Of a stretch of DNA of 64,000 nt, positions 47,154-59,800 are shown one piece after another. The stretch covers positions 23,655,058 through 23,719,057 of the forward strand of contig OY970822.1 of NCBI GenBank assembly GCA_963853835.1, given 5' to 3'. The notes beneath the pieces were generated by a model. It was not told the DNA's origin. It was given only the letters and a program-made list of their open reading frames with translations, and ran no database searches. Position numbers and translations under genes: made by a program. This stretch comes from Calendula officinalis (taxonomy: Eukaryota > Streptophyta > Magnoliopsida > Asterales > Asteraceae). How positions within the stretch are numbered: the stretch's first letter is position 1; every line of letters starts with the position of its first letter.

Positions 47154-47771
47154 TGTTAGGACAAAATCACAGATCAACTTGATACTGATGCTGCAGTTAG
47201 TACTGATCATACTTAGTACTGATGGGGCAGAAACTTATTACTGATGAAGTTGATACTGGTGAAAGACTATAACTTAGTTACTACTGATCAAGGCTTATTG
47301 AAGATACTACTGATCAATAGTAGTTACTACTGACGATGGATCTGGACTTACTACTGGTCACCAAAGTTACTAATGACGTTACTTATTTACTACTGGTGAT
47401 TATAGAATACTACTGATGAGCGTATATGGAACATATCTAGTCCGAGATCTTCGTAGAGATAGTTATAGCATGTAAATCAATGTATATCTTTATATTTCGA
47501 ATGTAAATCAAGTCCTAGAATAACTAGGGTAAATAGTTTAGCTTCAAGGACTATTATAAATAGTTCCTTACGAATTGTAAACGTACGTGTGTATTGTTAA
47601 CTTGATAATATACATTGAAGCTTTTTGTGAAACTGTGTTCTTAATATTTTCGTTTATTATTTACAGTTCATTGTTCTTAATATATTGATATAGTGTTGAT
47701 GCGCTGCAACTTCTATAATCAATTAGATCTAAGGTGTTTATTAACTTCTTCATAGTTAATCGATCCTGACA
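47154..47771 (+). repeat. 3' LTR of copia element 2 (LTR A of the array)
   Basis: 618 bp. Diagnostic bases: TGTTAGGACA start, 'gaaagacta', 'tatatttcg', 'cttgataat', 'ttattattt', 'cttcttcata'. Followed by GTTAT. Confidence 0.93.
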
Positions 47772-47936
47772 GTTATTGTGTGATCCTAATTGAGAAATGG
47801 CTGCCCCTTTGCCTCGTACATCTTTATGTGCGTCTCACAACCAGTATAATCTTTTCTTGGAAACGACATGGTTAATTATTGTTGCTCGAATACTTAATGT
47901 CACCAAAAGGTCTGTCTGTGCATTTTATGAAGTTCT
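47772..47936. repeat. 165-bp spacer, copy 1
   Basis: Host sequence between the target sites of elements 2 and 3; begins GTTATTGTGTGATCC and ends GAAGTTCT. It reads MAAPLPRTSLCASHNQ... for about 45 codons but I recognise no protein. Copies 2 and 3 have 'gcttgaatac' where this has 'gctcgaatac'. Confidence 0.9.
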
Positions 47937-48552
47937 TGTTGGAACAAAATCACAGATCAACTTGATACTGATGCTGCAGTTAGTACTGATCATACTTAGT
48001 ACTGATGGGGCAGAAACATATTACTGATGAAGTTGATACTAGTGAAGGCTATAACTTAGTTACTACTGATCAAGGCATATTGAAGATACTACTGATCAAT
48101 AGTAGTTACTACTGATGATGTATCTGGACTTAATACTGATCACCAAAGTTACTACTTATGTTACATATTTTCTACTGGTGATGAGTTTTACTACTGATGA
48201 GCGTATATGGAGTATATCGAGTACGAGATCTTCGTAGAGATAGTTATAGAATGTAAATCAATGTATATCTTTATAATTCAAATGTAAATCAAGTCCTAGA
48301 ATAACTAGGGTAAATAGTTTAGCTTCAAGGACTATTATAAATAGTTCCTTACGAATTGTAAACGTACGTGTGTATTGTTAACTTGATAATATACATTGAA
48401 GCTTTTTGTGAAACTGTGTTCTTAATATTTTCGTTTATTATTTACAGTTCATTGTTATTAATATATTGATATAGTGTTGATCCGCTGCAACTTCTATAAT
48501 CAATTAGATCTAAGGTGTTTATTAACTTCTTCATAGTTAATCGATCCTGACA
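47937..48552 (+). repeat. Chimeric LTR B
   Basis: 616 bp. The 5' part has element-3 bases (TGTTGGAACA, 'actagtgaagg', 'ttataattc'); the 3' part has element-2 bases ('cttgataat', 'ttattattt', 'tatattgat', 'cttcttcata'). The left flank is GTTCT (element 3 site) and the right flank GTTAT (element 2 site), so it is not an independent solo LTR. Several private substitutions suggest it is the older extra copy. Confidence 0.9.
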
Positions 48553-48717
48553 GTTATTGTGTGATCCTAATTGAGAAATGGCTGCCCCTTTGCCTCGTAC
48601 ATCTTTATGTGCGTCTCACAACCAGTATAATCTTTTCTTGGAAACGACATGGTTAATTATTGTTGCTTGAATACTTAATGTCACCAAAAGGTCTGTCTGT
48701 GCATTTTATGAAGTTCT
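48553..48717. repeat. 165-bp spacer, copy 2
   Basis: Near-identical to copy 1; shares 'gcttgaatac' with copy 3. Confidence 0.92.
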
Positions 48718-49333
48718 TGTTGGAACAAAATCACAGATCAACTTGATACTGATGCTGCAGTTAGTACTGATCATACTTAGTACTGATGGGGCATAAACAT
48801 ATTACTGATGAAGTTGATACTAGTGAAGGCTATAACTTAGTTACTACTGATCAAGGCATATTGAAGATACTACTGATCAATAGTAGTTACCACTGACGAT
48901 GTATCTGGACTTAATACTGATCACCAAAGTTACTACTGATGTTACATATTTGCTACTGGTGATGAGTTTTACTACTGATGAGCGTATATGGAGTATATCG
49001 AGTCCGAGATCTTCGTAGAGATAGTTATAGAATGTAAATCAATGTATATCTTTATAATTCGAATGTAAATCAAGTCCTAGAATAACTAGGGTAAATAGTT
49101 TAGCTTCAAGGACTATTATAAATAGTTCCTTACGAATTGTAAACGTACGTGTGTATTGTTAACTTGATAATATACATTGAAGCTTTTTGTGAAACTGTGT
49201 TCTTAATATTTTCGTTTATTATTTACAGTTCATTGTTCTTAATATATTGATATAGTGTTGATCCGCTGCAACTTCTATAATCAATTAGATCTAAGGTGTT
49301 TATTAACTTCTTCATAGTTAATCGATCCTGACA
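48718..49333 (+). repeat. Chimeric LTR C
   Basis: 616 bp with the same hybrid pattern as LTR B (element-3 start, element-2 end). It shares 'gcataaaca' with LTR D, which LTR B lacks, so it probably formed later from LTR D. Flanks are again GTTCT left and GTTAT right. Confidence 0.9.
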
Positions 49334-49498
49334 GTTATTGTGTGATCCTAATTGAGAAATGGCTGCCCCTTTGCCTCGTACATCTTTATGTGCGTCTCAC
49401 AACCAGTATAATCTTTTCTTGGAAACGACATGGTTAATTATTGTTGCTTGAATACTTAATGTCACCAAAAGGTCTGTGTGTGCATTTTATGAAGTTCT
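49334..49498. repeat. 165-bp spacer, copy 3
   Basis: Third copy, with a private 'ctgtgtgtgc'. Ends in GTTCT, the left target duplication of element 3. Confidence 0.92.
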
Positions 49499-50114
49499 TG
49501 TTGGAACAAAATCACAGATCAACTTGATACTGATGCTGCAGTTAGTACTGATCATACTTAGTACTGATGGGGCATAAACATATTACTGATGAAGTTGATA
49601 CTAGTGAAGGCTATAACTTAGTTACTACTGATCAAGGCATATTGAAGATACTACTGATCAATAGTAGTTACTACTGACGATGTATCTGGACTTAATACTG
49701 ATCACCAAAGTTACTACTGATGTTACATATTTGCTACTGGTGATGAGTTTTACTACTGATGAGCGTATATGGAGTATATCGAGTCCGAGATCTTCGTAGA
49801 TATAGTTATAGAATGTAAATCAATGTATATCTTTATAATTCGAATGTAAATCAAGTCCTAGAATAACTAGGGTAAATAGTTTAGCTTCAAGGACTATTAT
49901 AAATAGTTCCTTACGAATTGTAAACGTACGTGTGTATTGTTAACTCAATAATATACATTGAAGCTTTTTGTGAAACTGTGTTCTTAATATTTTCGTTTAT
50001 TGTTTACAGTTCATTGTTCTTAATACATTGATATAGTGTTGATCCGCTGCAACTTCTATAATCAATTAGATCTAAGGTGTTTATTAACTTCGTCATAGTT
50101 AATCGATCTTGACA
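49499..50114 (+). repeat. 5' LTR of copia element 3 (LTR D of the array)
   Basis: 616 bp, with element-3 bases throughout ('actcaataat', 'ttattgttt', 'tacattgat', 'cttcgtcata'). The primer site TGGTATCAGAGC follows at 50117. Confidence 0.93.
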
Positions 50115-50202
50115 AGTGGTATCAGAGCATATTGGTTCTAGATCTACTATTTGTTAAGAACAGCAAAAAGTTTTAATCTTTAAAACACACACATTATTAA
50201 TC

Positions 50203-52778
50203 ATGACTGATAATAATGAAAGTACTCAGGCCAACAAAATCCCTATTCTCACTCCCAACAACTTTGGGATGTGGAAGAATCGTATTAAGCAATACATGCT
50301 TATCACTGATTATTCCATGTGGGAAGTTGTCCTTGAAGGAAACAAAACTGGTCCTGGTCAAGCAAGCAGCTCTGCAACTGAGGCAGACAAACTTAAATGT
50401 GAGAAGGAGAAGAAAGACAAAGGAATCGAACTTAAAACTCTAAGCACTCTCTTACTGGCCATTCCTAACGACTATCAACATCTCTTCGTTGAATATGATG
50501 ATGCAAAGGTGCTATGGGAAGCACTGTAGAAGAGATTCGTTGGGACCAAGAGCACCAAGAGGAACATGAAGTCTGTTCTCAAACAAGACTTTGAAAACTT
50601 CAAAGGAAAGCCCAATGAAACACTCACTCAAGTGTTTGACAGATTCAACAAGCTAATTGGTAAACTTAACCAGGTTGGGGTTAAGATGGATCAAGAAGAT
50701 GTCAACATGAAGTTCCTAAGATCTCTTAGTGAAGAATGGGCCATGTACACAGTGGTATATACACAGAGAGATGCACTAGAAGAAAAGGAGTTGGATGAAC
50801 TCTACAATGATCTCAGAGTATTTGAAACTAAGGTAAATCAAAAGAACCCTTCTATTTCTTCTAATAATGCTGCATTTGTATCTAGTACAGGTCAAGGTCA
50901 AGAAATCTCCACAGGAAAGGCTGCAGATTCTGAGGATGCTGCAAGAGAATCCTTTTTCACTAGTCATGTGCATACTGCACTGATTAGTGAAGATTTGGAA
51001 CAATTAAATCCAGATGATCTTGAGGAGATGGATCTTAAATGGCAGATGGCTATGCTGAGCCTAAGAACCAAAAGGTTCTTAAAGAGGACTGGTAGGACAA
51101 GTCTTAACTTCAACAAAGGTGACAAAGCTGGATTTGACAAAACTAAAGTCAAATGTTACAACTGTAACAACCTTGGTCACTTTGCAAAAGAATGTCCTCA
51201 GCCAGACAAACGATCAAAATCAACTGCTCTTGTTTCACAACAAGGACAAGGCTATGACTGGAGCTTCCAAGCAGAAGAGCATGCTCAAAATCAAGCTCTC
51301 ATGCCTTTACTGACAACAAAACTGAGGTAAAACCTAAACCTTGTACTTCTGAATGTGCTAAAACTGTTAAAAACTTAGAAAAAGAAAACACTAAATTAAA
51401 TGAAGACTTAGCAAAAGCAGTAAGAAGAAATCATGAATTTGATGGTGTAATTACTGATCAAGAACATCAGATAAAGGTGTACCAGATGATAGATCAACGG
51501 ATAAAGGAAGAATTACTTCAAGCAGTAGATGAGAAAGAATTTTATGAATTAAAAAATAAATAATTAACAAGTAAATTAGAAGAATGTCAACTTGAAATTG
51601 AACAAAATAAATTAACAATTAAAAAGTTTGAAAGAAGTACTAAAATTCTTGATGAACTAACTAACAATCAAACTACAGAAAAAGTTGTTCATGGGGTGGG
51701 ATATCATGCTGTACCACCTCCATATAAAATCATTCCACCACTTAAAAACAGTTCAGAAAGAATCATTAATGAATTAAAAACTGAAAATCAAACTGAATCA
51801 CATAATGAAACATCTGAATCAAATGACTCTTCTGATGATGATCAATCAATTCAATTTACAATCTTTCAAACTGAATCTCCAAAATCAATTGATACAAGTT
51901 TTCACACAGCACAAAGTCCAAATGAATCTCCTAAATATGATGCAAAAAATGTACCAAAAATTTTAAAAAGGGGAAATCAAAGAAATAGGAATCAACTCTT
52001 AGAACAAAGAAAAATCATAAAGGCTCAAGACAATAAATTAAAATGTGTTATTTGCAACAAAGTAAATCATTTAGCAAATAATTGTCACTTCAATCCAATA
52101 ACTTGCAAAGAGTTAAGGGAATTTAAAATCTTTAAAGAAAAAGCAAAAACATAGAAATTAAAAGATACTACTGGTCCTTCAGTAGTAAATAAAACAAAAA
52201 CTCCAATTGCTGAAACACCAAGATTTGGAAGAAGTGCATCAAGATTTGTGCAAAACAGAAGAGTTGGAAGCCCAAAGAATAGCAAGTACTTCAAAAACAA
52301 TGGAAAATCAAATCAAAATAAACAATATTTTAAATTTTCCAACACCAATAAAAACTTTAACAATTTTACTACTGGTGTTAACCCTAATTATAATGCTGTC
52401 TGGTACCAATACAAAAACACTACTGGTGCTACTGGTAAAAACCCTAATTACAAGAATACTGCTGCTCCTAAACCAACTTTCAAAAATACTACTGGTGTCA
52501 ACCCTAAAAACACCACTGATCATTCTAAACATGGTAAGTACCCAAATACTACTGGTCCATCAGTAGTAAAGTATTCAAAAGCTAAACATCATGGGTATAA
52601 ACCAAGATCAGTAGAAAATTCAAACACCAGTAACATTTTTAAAAGGGCAGTAGTAAAACTAAACAACAGTAGTAAACATGTATGGGCACCAAAGATGTTT
52701 AAAGTTAAATCTCCAAAATCTTACTTCTCAAAGGATGAACCCAAGACATATAAAGCTTGGGTTCCCAAACTTAACTGA
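50203..52778 (+). pseudogene. gag: gag of copia element 3 (broken)
   Basis: Same protein as in element 2, with TAG at 50527-50529, a one-base deletion near 51304, TAA at 51561-51563 and TAG at 52152-52154. Open pieces are 50203-50529, 50566-51330, 51696-52154 and 52248-52778. Both CCHC knuckles and the NTTG-rich tail remain readable, and the natural stop (52776-52778) is kept. Confidence 0.9.
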
Positions 52779-55700
52779 TCCTTTACTCACTTGTGCAGAG
52801 CATTCAGATGCCAGAAGAAGGAAGAACATGGCATATTGATAGTGGATGCTCAAGGCACATGACTGGAAATCTGCAAATTCTTAAAGATTTCAAGCTATTT
52901 GATGGAGGATATGTGGCCTTTGGTGAGAACCCAAAGGGAGGTAAGATTACAGGTAAAGGTACTGTTACAAATGGCAAAATTACCTTTGATGATGTATTTT
53001 ATGTAGCTGAACTAAAATACAATCTTGTCAGTGTGTCTCAAGTGTGTGATAAAAAGAACAAAATTCTTTTCACAGACATTGAGTGCATCATTCTTTCTCC
53101 AGACTTTAATTTAGATGAAAAATATGTTGTTTTAAGAACTCCAAGGAGAAATAATGTGTATTGCCTGGATATAGGGGGAGAACTCATTTCTTCAAATGAG
53201 GTCAACGGTTTTATATCCAAGGCAAACACCACTGAATCAGAACTATGGCATAGAAGGATGTGTCACACAAACTTCAAAAACATGAACAATCTAGTAAAAA
53301 GAAATTTGGTCATTGGACTACCTAAAAAACAATTCATGTGTGATCATCACTGTGTTGCATGCCTAAAAGGTAAACAACACAAGACTTCTCATAAGTTCAA
53401 ATCTGTGAACTCTATTTCTGTTCCTTTACAACTCTTACATATGGACCTTTTTGGACCTACAAATGTAATGAGTATTGGAAAGAAACAATATTGCCTTGTT
53501 ATTACTGATGACTTTTCCAGATATACATGAGTTTTCTTTCTCAGGACAAAGGATGAAACAAGTGAACTCATCAAGAACTTAATTGTTAAACTGGAGAACA
53601 CATCTGATCAAAAAGTTAAAGCCATAAGATGTGATAATGGCACAGAATTTAAAAATGCTAACTTAATTAACTTTTGTGATCTTAAAGGTATTGACAGGCA
53701 ATACAGCTCACCTAGAACTCCACAACAAAATGCTGTAGCTGAAAGAAGAAATAGAACCATCATTGAAGCAGCAAGATCAATGTTAGCAGATTCAAAATTA
53801 CCAATTACCTTTTGGGCTGAAGCTGTTAATACTGCCTGTTATGTTCAGAACAGAGTATTAATAGTGAAGCCACATTTTAAAACACCATATGAACTCTTTA
53901 ATAAAAGAAAACCCTCTATAAGTTTTTTAAAATCATTTGGTTGTCCTTGTACTATTCTGATTACAAGAGAACAAATTGGTAAGTTTGACTGCAAAGCTGA
54001 TGATGGAATCTTTGTGGGATACTCTACTCAAAGCAAATCATACAGAGTATTCAACAAAAGACTAAGGATAATTGAAGAAAGCATTAATGTATCCTTTAAT
54101 GAAAATGTTTCTAATGAACAAGGAAATGGTCCAGATTGGCTATTTAACATAGACAATCTAACCAAATCCTTTAATTCTAACATGGATTTCAATGCAGGTA
54201 ATTCAAATTGTCACTCTCAAAAGGAAGGAACATCATCTGTTAATACTGGTCAAGAGGAGATGAGATACATAGTAGTTAATACTGCTCCAATAGTTAACAC
54301 TGAGTACAGTAATAACTCAAATTCTGGAACCAGTAATAACTCTGAGAATGAGGACAGTAGTAATTCAAATACTACTGATACCAGTAATAGTACTCAAAAT
54401 ACTACTGGTCCTAACAATAGCCTAGATTCTCAAGATACTACTGATACCAGTAACAACAACAATACTACTGATCTCAATGAAGACAATAGCAGTAGTAACT
54501 CTGACCAAGATGATGATGAACCAAACATCAATGACAATGAAGGATCACTAGAGGAACAACTGCCTGAGACAAATGAGTCCAATCTTGAAAATCAACTAGT
54601 AGTTGATAAAGCTACAACCACAAGGACTCAGAAGAACCATCCATTAGACCTTGTTCTAAGTGATGTTAACTCACCACTGCAAACAAGAAGCAAATTAAAT
54701 AAAAGCTTAACTGCAAACATGTGTAACATAAGTTTAATTGCTAATGAATGTATGTTTGAATGCTTTTTGTCTCAGGATGAACCAAAGAAGATCCAACAAG
54801 CAATGAAGGACTCAAACTGGATTGAGGCAATGCAAGAAGAACTCCTTCAATTCAAGTTACAAGCTGTTTGGACACTTGTACCTCTACCCAAAGGAAAAAG
54901 AGCCATTGGAACAAGATGGATCTTTAGAAACAAGAAAGATGAAAGAGGTATAGTGATCAAGAACAAAGCCAGACTTGTATCCCAAGGATACACTCAAGAA
55001 GAAGGAATAGACTATGATGAAGTATATGCTCCTATTGCTAGAATTGAAGCTATAAGAATATTTCTAGCATATGCTTCATTCAAGAAGTTCAAAGTCTATC
55101 AAATGGATGTGAAGAGTGCATTCCTATATGGGAAGATTGAAGAAGAGGTCTATGTATGCCAACCTCCAGGCTTTGAAGATCCAAAACATGGTGATTATAT
55201 GTTCAAACTGGATAAAGCTCTATATGGCCTACATCAGGCACCAAGAGCATGGTATGATACATTATCATCATATCTATTGAAGAATAATTTTAAAAGAGGA
55301 GTCATTGACAAAACTTTGTTTACAAAGAAAGTCAAAGATGATATACTACTAGTACAAATCTATGTAGATGATATCATCTTTGGTTCAACAAATGATGTAT
55401 TATGCAAAGAATTTGAAGAACTGATGCAGATTAAATTCAAGATGAGCTCTATGGGTCCAATGAACTTCTTCCTTGGACTCCAAGTCAGTCAAAGAACAGA
55501 TGGTATTTTGATAAATCAATCAAAATATGTCAAAGACATCTTGGAAAAGTTTGATTTGAAAGACTGCAAAAGTGCAAGTACTCCAATGGAAACACACAAA
55601 CACCTACATCCTGATGTTGAGGGGGAGGATGTAGATGAACACTTATATAGATCAATGATAGGCTCTTTGATGTACTTAACTGCATCAAGACCTGACATTA

Positions 55701-56305
55701 TGTATAGTGTTTGTGTGTGTGCAAGATATCAAGCAAGACCTAAAGAACTACACTTGCAAGCTGTCAAAAGAATATTCAGATACTTGAAAGGCAAACCATC
55801 ACTAGGTCTATGGTATCCACATGATTCACCCTTTGAACTCATAGCCTACACAGATAGTGACTATGGAGGTGAATGTCAAGATAGAAAGTCCACTACTGGT
55901 GGATGTCAATTCTTTGGATCAAGACTGGTGTCATGGCAATGTAAGAAGCAAACAAATGTATCAACATCAACTGCTGAAGCAGAATATGTAGCTGCATCTG
56001 CTTGTTGTGCTCAAGTACTATGGATTCAAAACCAGCTTCTAGACTTTGGTATCTCTATCCTTAAAACTCCTATTTTTATTGATAATCAAAGTGCTATCAG
56101 TATTGTGAACAATCCGGTAAAACACTCAAAAACTAAACACATTGAAATAAGATTTCATTTTATAAGAGATTGCAATGAAAAGAAATTAATCGAAGTAGTT
56201 AAAATCCATACTGATGATCAATTAGCAGATCTTTTTACAAAAGCATTTGATGTAGGAAGATTCAACTTCTTGGTCAGCAGTATTGGAATGATTTTGATAA
56301 ATTAA
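52775..56305 (+). pseudogene. pol: pol of copia element 3 (one stop, otherwise open)
   Basis: In the -1 frame relative to gag, as in element 1. Protease HIDSGCS, integrase zinc motif, RT YVDDIIFG and RNase H motifs are all present. A TGA at 53528-53530 replaces a Trp codon in the integrase core, and Gly is Ala in the usual QQNGVAER motif (about 53730). The frame then runs open from 53531 to 56305. Confidence 0.9.
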
Positions 56306-56699
56306 AATCTCACTTAAAGTCATGTGTAAAGTTTTTGTTGTAAAAAGTTATTTATTTGTTTAAGTGTCTTACTACTGGTAGATCTGTATTACTGGTCATA
56401 GGCATGTGCACAAAATACTACTGGTAGTTCATTACTACTGGTGAGTATTAGGTTTACATAAATACTACTGGTAAGTCAGTACTACTGATATTCACATATA
56501 CTATTGGTCTTGTGTGTTGATGGTTACTACTGATGTCGTTAGTTACTACTGATGTCAAAATCCTTAGTCACTACTGATGTTAGTAGATACTACTGACGTT
56601 TTATTACTGGTATTTCATTTACTACTGGTCTTTCAGAATCACAATTACCAAACTAACCCCCGTGAAAATAACTGTTATGTTATGATTCGAAGGGCATTT

Positions 56700-56864
56700 T
56701 AGTCTTTTTGCAGGTTAAATCGAAAGATATAAAAGGCGGCAGTCGATTAGTTTAGCATTATCTTCACTTCGATTTGCAAAATCCTCTCAATAAACCCTAG
56801 CTTTCGATCAAAAACCCTTCATCAGTAACAAAATTCTTACATCTTTCTCTAAAAATCAACAACA
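56700..56864 (+). promoter_or_regulatory. Candidate internal promoter / splice acceptor for ORF3 (element 3)
   Basis: CTTTTTGCAG, TATAAAAG (56728-56735) and a leader with ATAAACCCTAG precede the intact ORF3 ATG at 56865. Conserved in position with elements 1 and 2. Confidence 0.45.
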
Positions 56865-59800
56865 ATGGCAACTCTACAATCTCTCAACGTTCAAACCGAT
56901 CTTAAATACTCAGAGTTCCATAATATGTGTGCGTTTTTACGCAATCCAGTCGGTACTAAAGACTTTCGACCAATAGTGCAATTCTTAAAGAACTCATACA
57001 TTAAGTTCGCGTTAACTGTGAAACCGAAAGCCTATCAACAGCACTTGGTGGATTTCTGGACCAATGCTGAAAGAACAGAAGGTGCAACTGTACCTATGAT
57101 AAAATCATCGGTGGATGGAAAGATGATCACAATCACTGAGCAATCCATTCGACACCATCTACAACTACACGATGATACAGGTATGTTTACCCTTCCTAAA
57201 GAATTCATTGCTGAAACTTTAAATAAAATGGGTTATGAGGGAAGACTTAATATAGTAACTTTTCAAAAGGGTCTTCTCTCCCCACAATGGAAATTTTTAG
57301 TACATACTATTCAGCATTGTATTTCTCCAAAACGAAGTACTTGGAATGAGTTTAATAAGGCAATAGCCTCTGCTGTTGTCTGTTTATGCACAGGCCAAGT
57401 ATTTAATTTTTCTTACATGATTTTTGAAGGTATGTTGGGAAATCTTAGTACTTCAAAATTTTTAATGTATCCCAGATTTCTCCAACATATCATAAACATT
57501 GAATTGCAAAACTTGTCAACTCCCAAAAACATTTTTATCATTCCAGAGTTGAACAAGAAAGTTTTCTCTAATATGAGAAAACAATTTAAATTTTCGGGCA
57601 AGGAAACCCCTCTGTTTCCTAATATGATCAAAGATCAAACACTTATTGGAGAGGGTTCAATAATAGATACAACCCAAATTGAACCTCAACCCACTCCATC
57701 ACCCCTAAATACAGCCCAAACACCACCCCATATAGTCACTCAATCACCCACAAACATAGAAGTCCTGAATGTGTCCCAGGAACTTGAAATAAATCTGCAG
57801 AGTGCTACTCTTCACTCTGTGGAAGACCTACCAAACAAAACCCAAAATATTTCCACAACATATAAAAGAAAGAAATCTTCTTTAAAGGACACCAGGGGAC
57901 AAATCGAGTCACACCCCAGACTCAAAGAGTTGTCCTCCAAGGAGGAGAGAGGACATGAGGCGAGGGCTTTCACTACTGATACCCCAAAGGTGGGTGCACA
58001 GGACAGTGAAAACATCTCTAAGACCCAGACCTCGGCAACTTTAAGTGATGACTCATTTGAGGAATTACTTAAAGGACCCCGGTGCCAAGAAACCACAAGG
58101 GGGGGCATCTCTGCTTCTTCTAGGAAGAAGAGGATGTCTAAAAGACCCAATGAATCACCAAGAAGTGATGAGGGCAGATCTGTGGAATTGATGGATAGGA
58201 TGGAAAACCTTCAAACCAATGTACCTGTTAGTAAGCCCGATGATCTTGCTAGATGGAGTGAGGGCAGTATTAAAACAAAACAATTGACGGATAAAGTGGA
58301 TTCTCTTGAATCTACTGTACAAGATTGCCTTAAGTATCTAACAAATCAGGGAAAAACCATTGCAGTTATGAAGAGACATGTCAATACCATCAACAAACGA
58401 ATGAGGTTATATGAACATAGGCTTCATCAACAAACTAAAATTATCAGAAGATTGAAAAAGAAGGTTGATGATAGTGAGGCTCCTCCAGTTGAGCTCACTA
58501 AGGGGGAGAAGGATAACATTCAAACAATGATTGATGAATCAATTGCAGCAGCAGCATCCTCTCTCCTAAATCTAAAAGAAACAACTGTTGATGAAGACCA
58601 AGAAAAGATGGTTGTTGATGATGAACCTACTACTGCTCCCATGGAAGAACAAACTGAAAAAGAAACATCAGTAGTAACTCCTACTACTGATATAATAGCA
58701 GTAGTAAGTAAAGAAGAGGAAGTAAAAGCAATAAATACTACTGATGCCCTATCAGTAGTAACTCCTGAAGTCCCACCAGTAGTAACTACTTTGGTTATTA
58801 CTGAAGAGGAAGAACTGCAACTTCCTGAGCTAATTGAAAGAGAAAAACATGTCATCATCTCCAAACCACCAACACCTGATCAACCACTTATCATACCTGA
58901 CATTGATGATAATGTGAATTGGTTTGAGGTAGATGAATGTACACTTCCTCCACATCCCAAGATACTACCAGAAGATCAACTTAAATTGTTTTATCCAAAA
59001 CTACTACTTTCTGGTATCCCTGATATGAAATATATTCCACCTCCACCATCTGCTTGCATTGGAAAAGGAAAAGAAGTCTATGATGATGATTATCCAAATA
59101 GAGCATTAGGTCATCACATGGTAAACAAGATTAATCATGTCAGAGCAGAAAAGCAATCTAGATGGAGAATAAAACATAGGAAATTTTGGGAGAAAGTGGA
59201 AATGTATCAAGCACTAGAGGAAAATAAAAAGAAGGTTCAAAGTGCAATTCCTGTTCAAATACCTGCTCAAGTTAAAGACATTCAGATAGAAGCTCAAGAA
59301 GCAGAATTCAAGAGGTTAAGAAAAGTTGAAGAAGAACATATACAATGCCTTGAAGAATTAGTTTCTGAATGCAAAAGAACAAAAAGTGAGCTAACTGATG
59401 ATGTATTTGAACAGAAGACAAACATGATTGATTACCTAAAAACAAAAGAGCATAGTGCAAAATCCTTTGGCAGAATGAAGATGATGACTATAATTGAAAA
59501 ATATTGTGCTGCCAAGAAGAAGGATTTGGCAGAACAAGAAGAAAAAGAAGCAAAGAAATCTAAAGCCCTAATCCCAATCAGTCCAACATTAATCAAAGCT
59601 GGTAGTATATCAACTACTGGTGATACTTCAACTCCCCAGTCAAAGAAAAGAAAAACAGTTACTCAAGAACAAAACACTCAAAAGAAGTCAAAAACACAAA
59701 TTGTACCTGTTCTTGAAATGCCTGTTGCTCCCTTGCAGAACAATCCAATCATCAATTGGAGGGTTATGCAGAATAATGTGATAGAGATTATAAGGGAAGA

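Larger units (their letters stand above)
36310..47771 (+). mobile_element. Copia element 2 (Sirevirus-like), complete, decayed
   Basis: An 11,462-bp member of the same family as element 1, with 618-bp LTRs and 5-bp flanks GTTAT (36305-36309 and 47772-47776). The LTRs start TGTTAGGACA, unlike TGTTGGAACA in the others, which makes this LTR traceable. By hand the two LTRs differ at about seven bases. Gag is open for nearly its full length; pol and ORF3 have several breaks. Confidence 0.93.

Noticed and set aside
47797..48027. 76-codon frame starting in the 165-bp spacer
   Set aside because: It runs from the spacer into the LTR start, and copies 2 and 3 of the spacer carry an in-frame stop (TGA in 'gcttgaat'); no known protein pattern.
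47937..49333. LTRs B and C as independent solo LTRs
   Set aside because: Their left and right 5-bp flanks differ (GTTCT versus GTTAT) and match the target sites of two neighbouring elements, and the LTRs are hybrids. Independent insertion would give equal flanks.
47154..50114. Repeat-spacer pattern as a CRISPR-like array
   Set aside because: The repeats are 616-bp LTRs and the spacers are copies of one sequence; the context is plant retrotransposon DNA.
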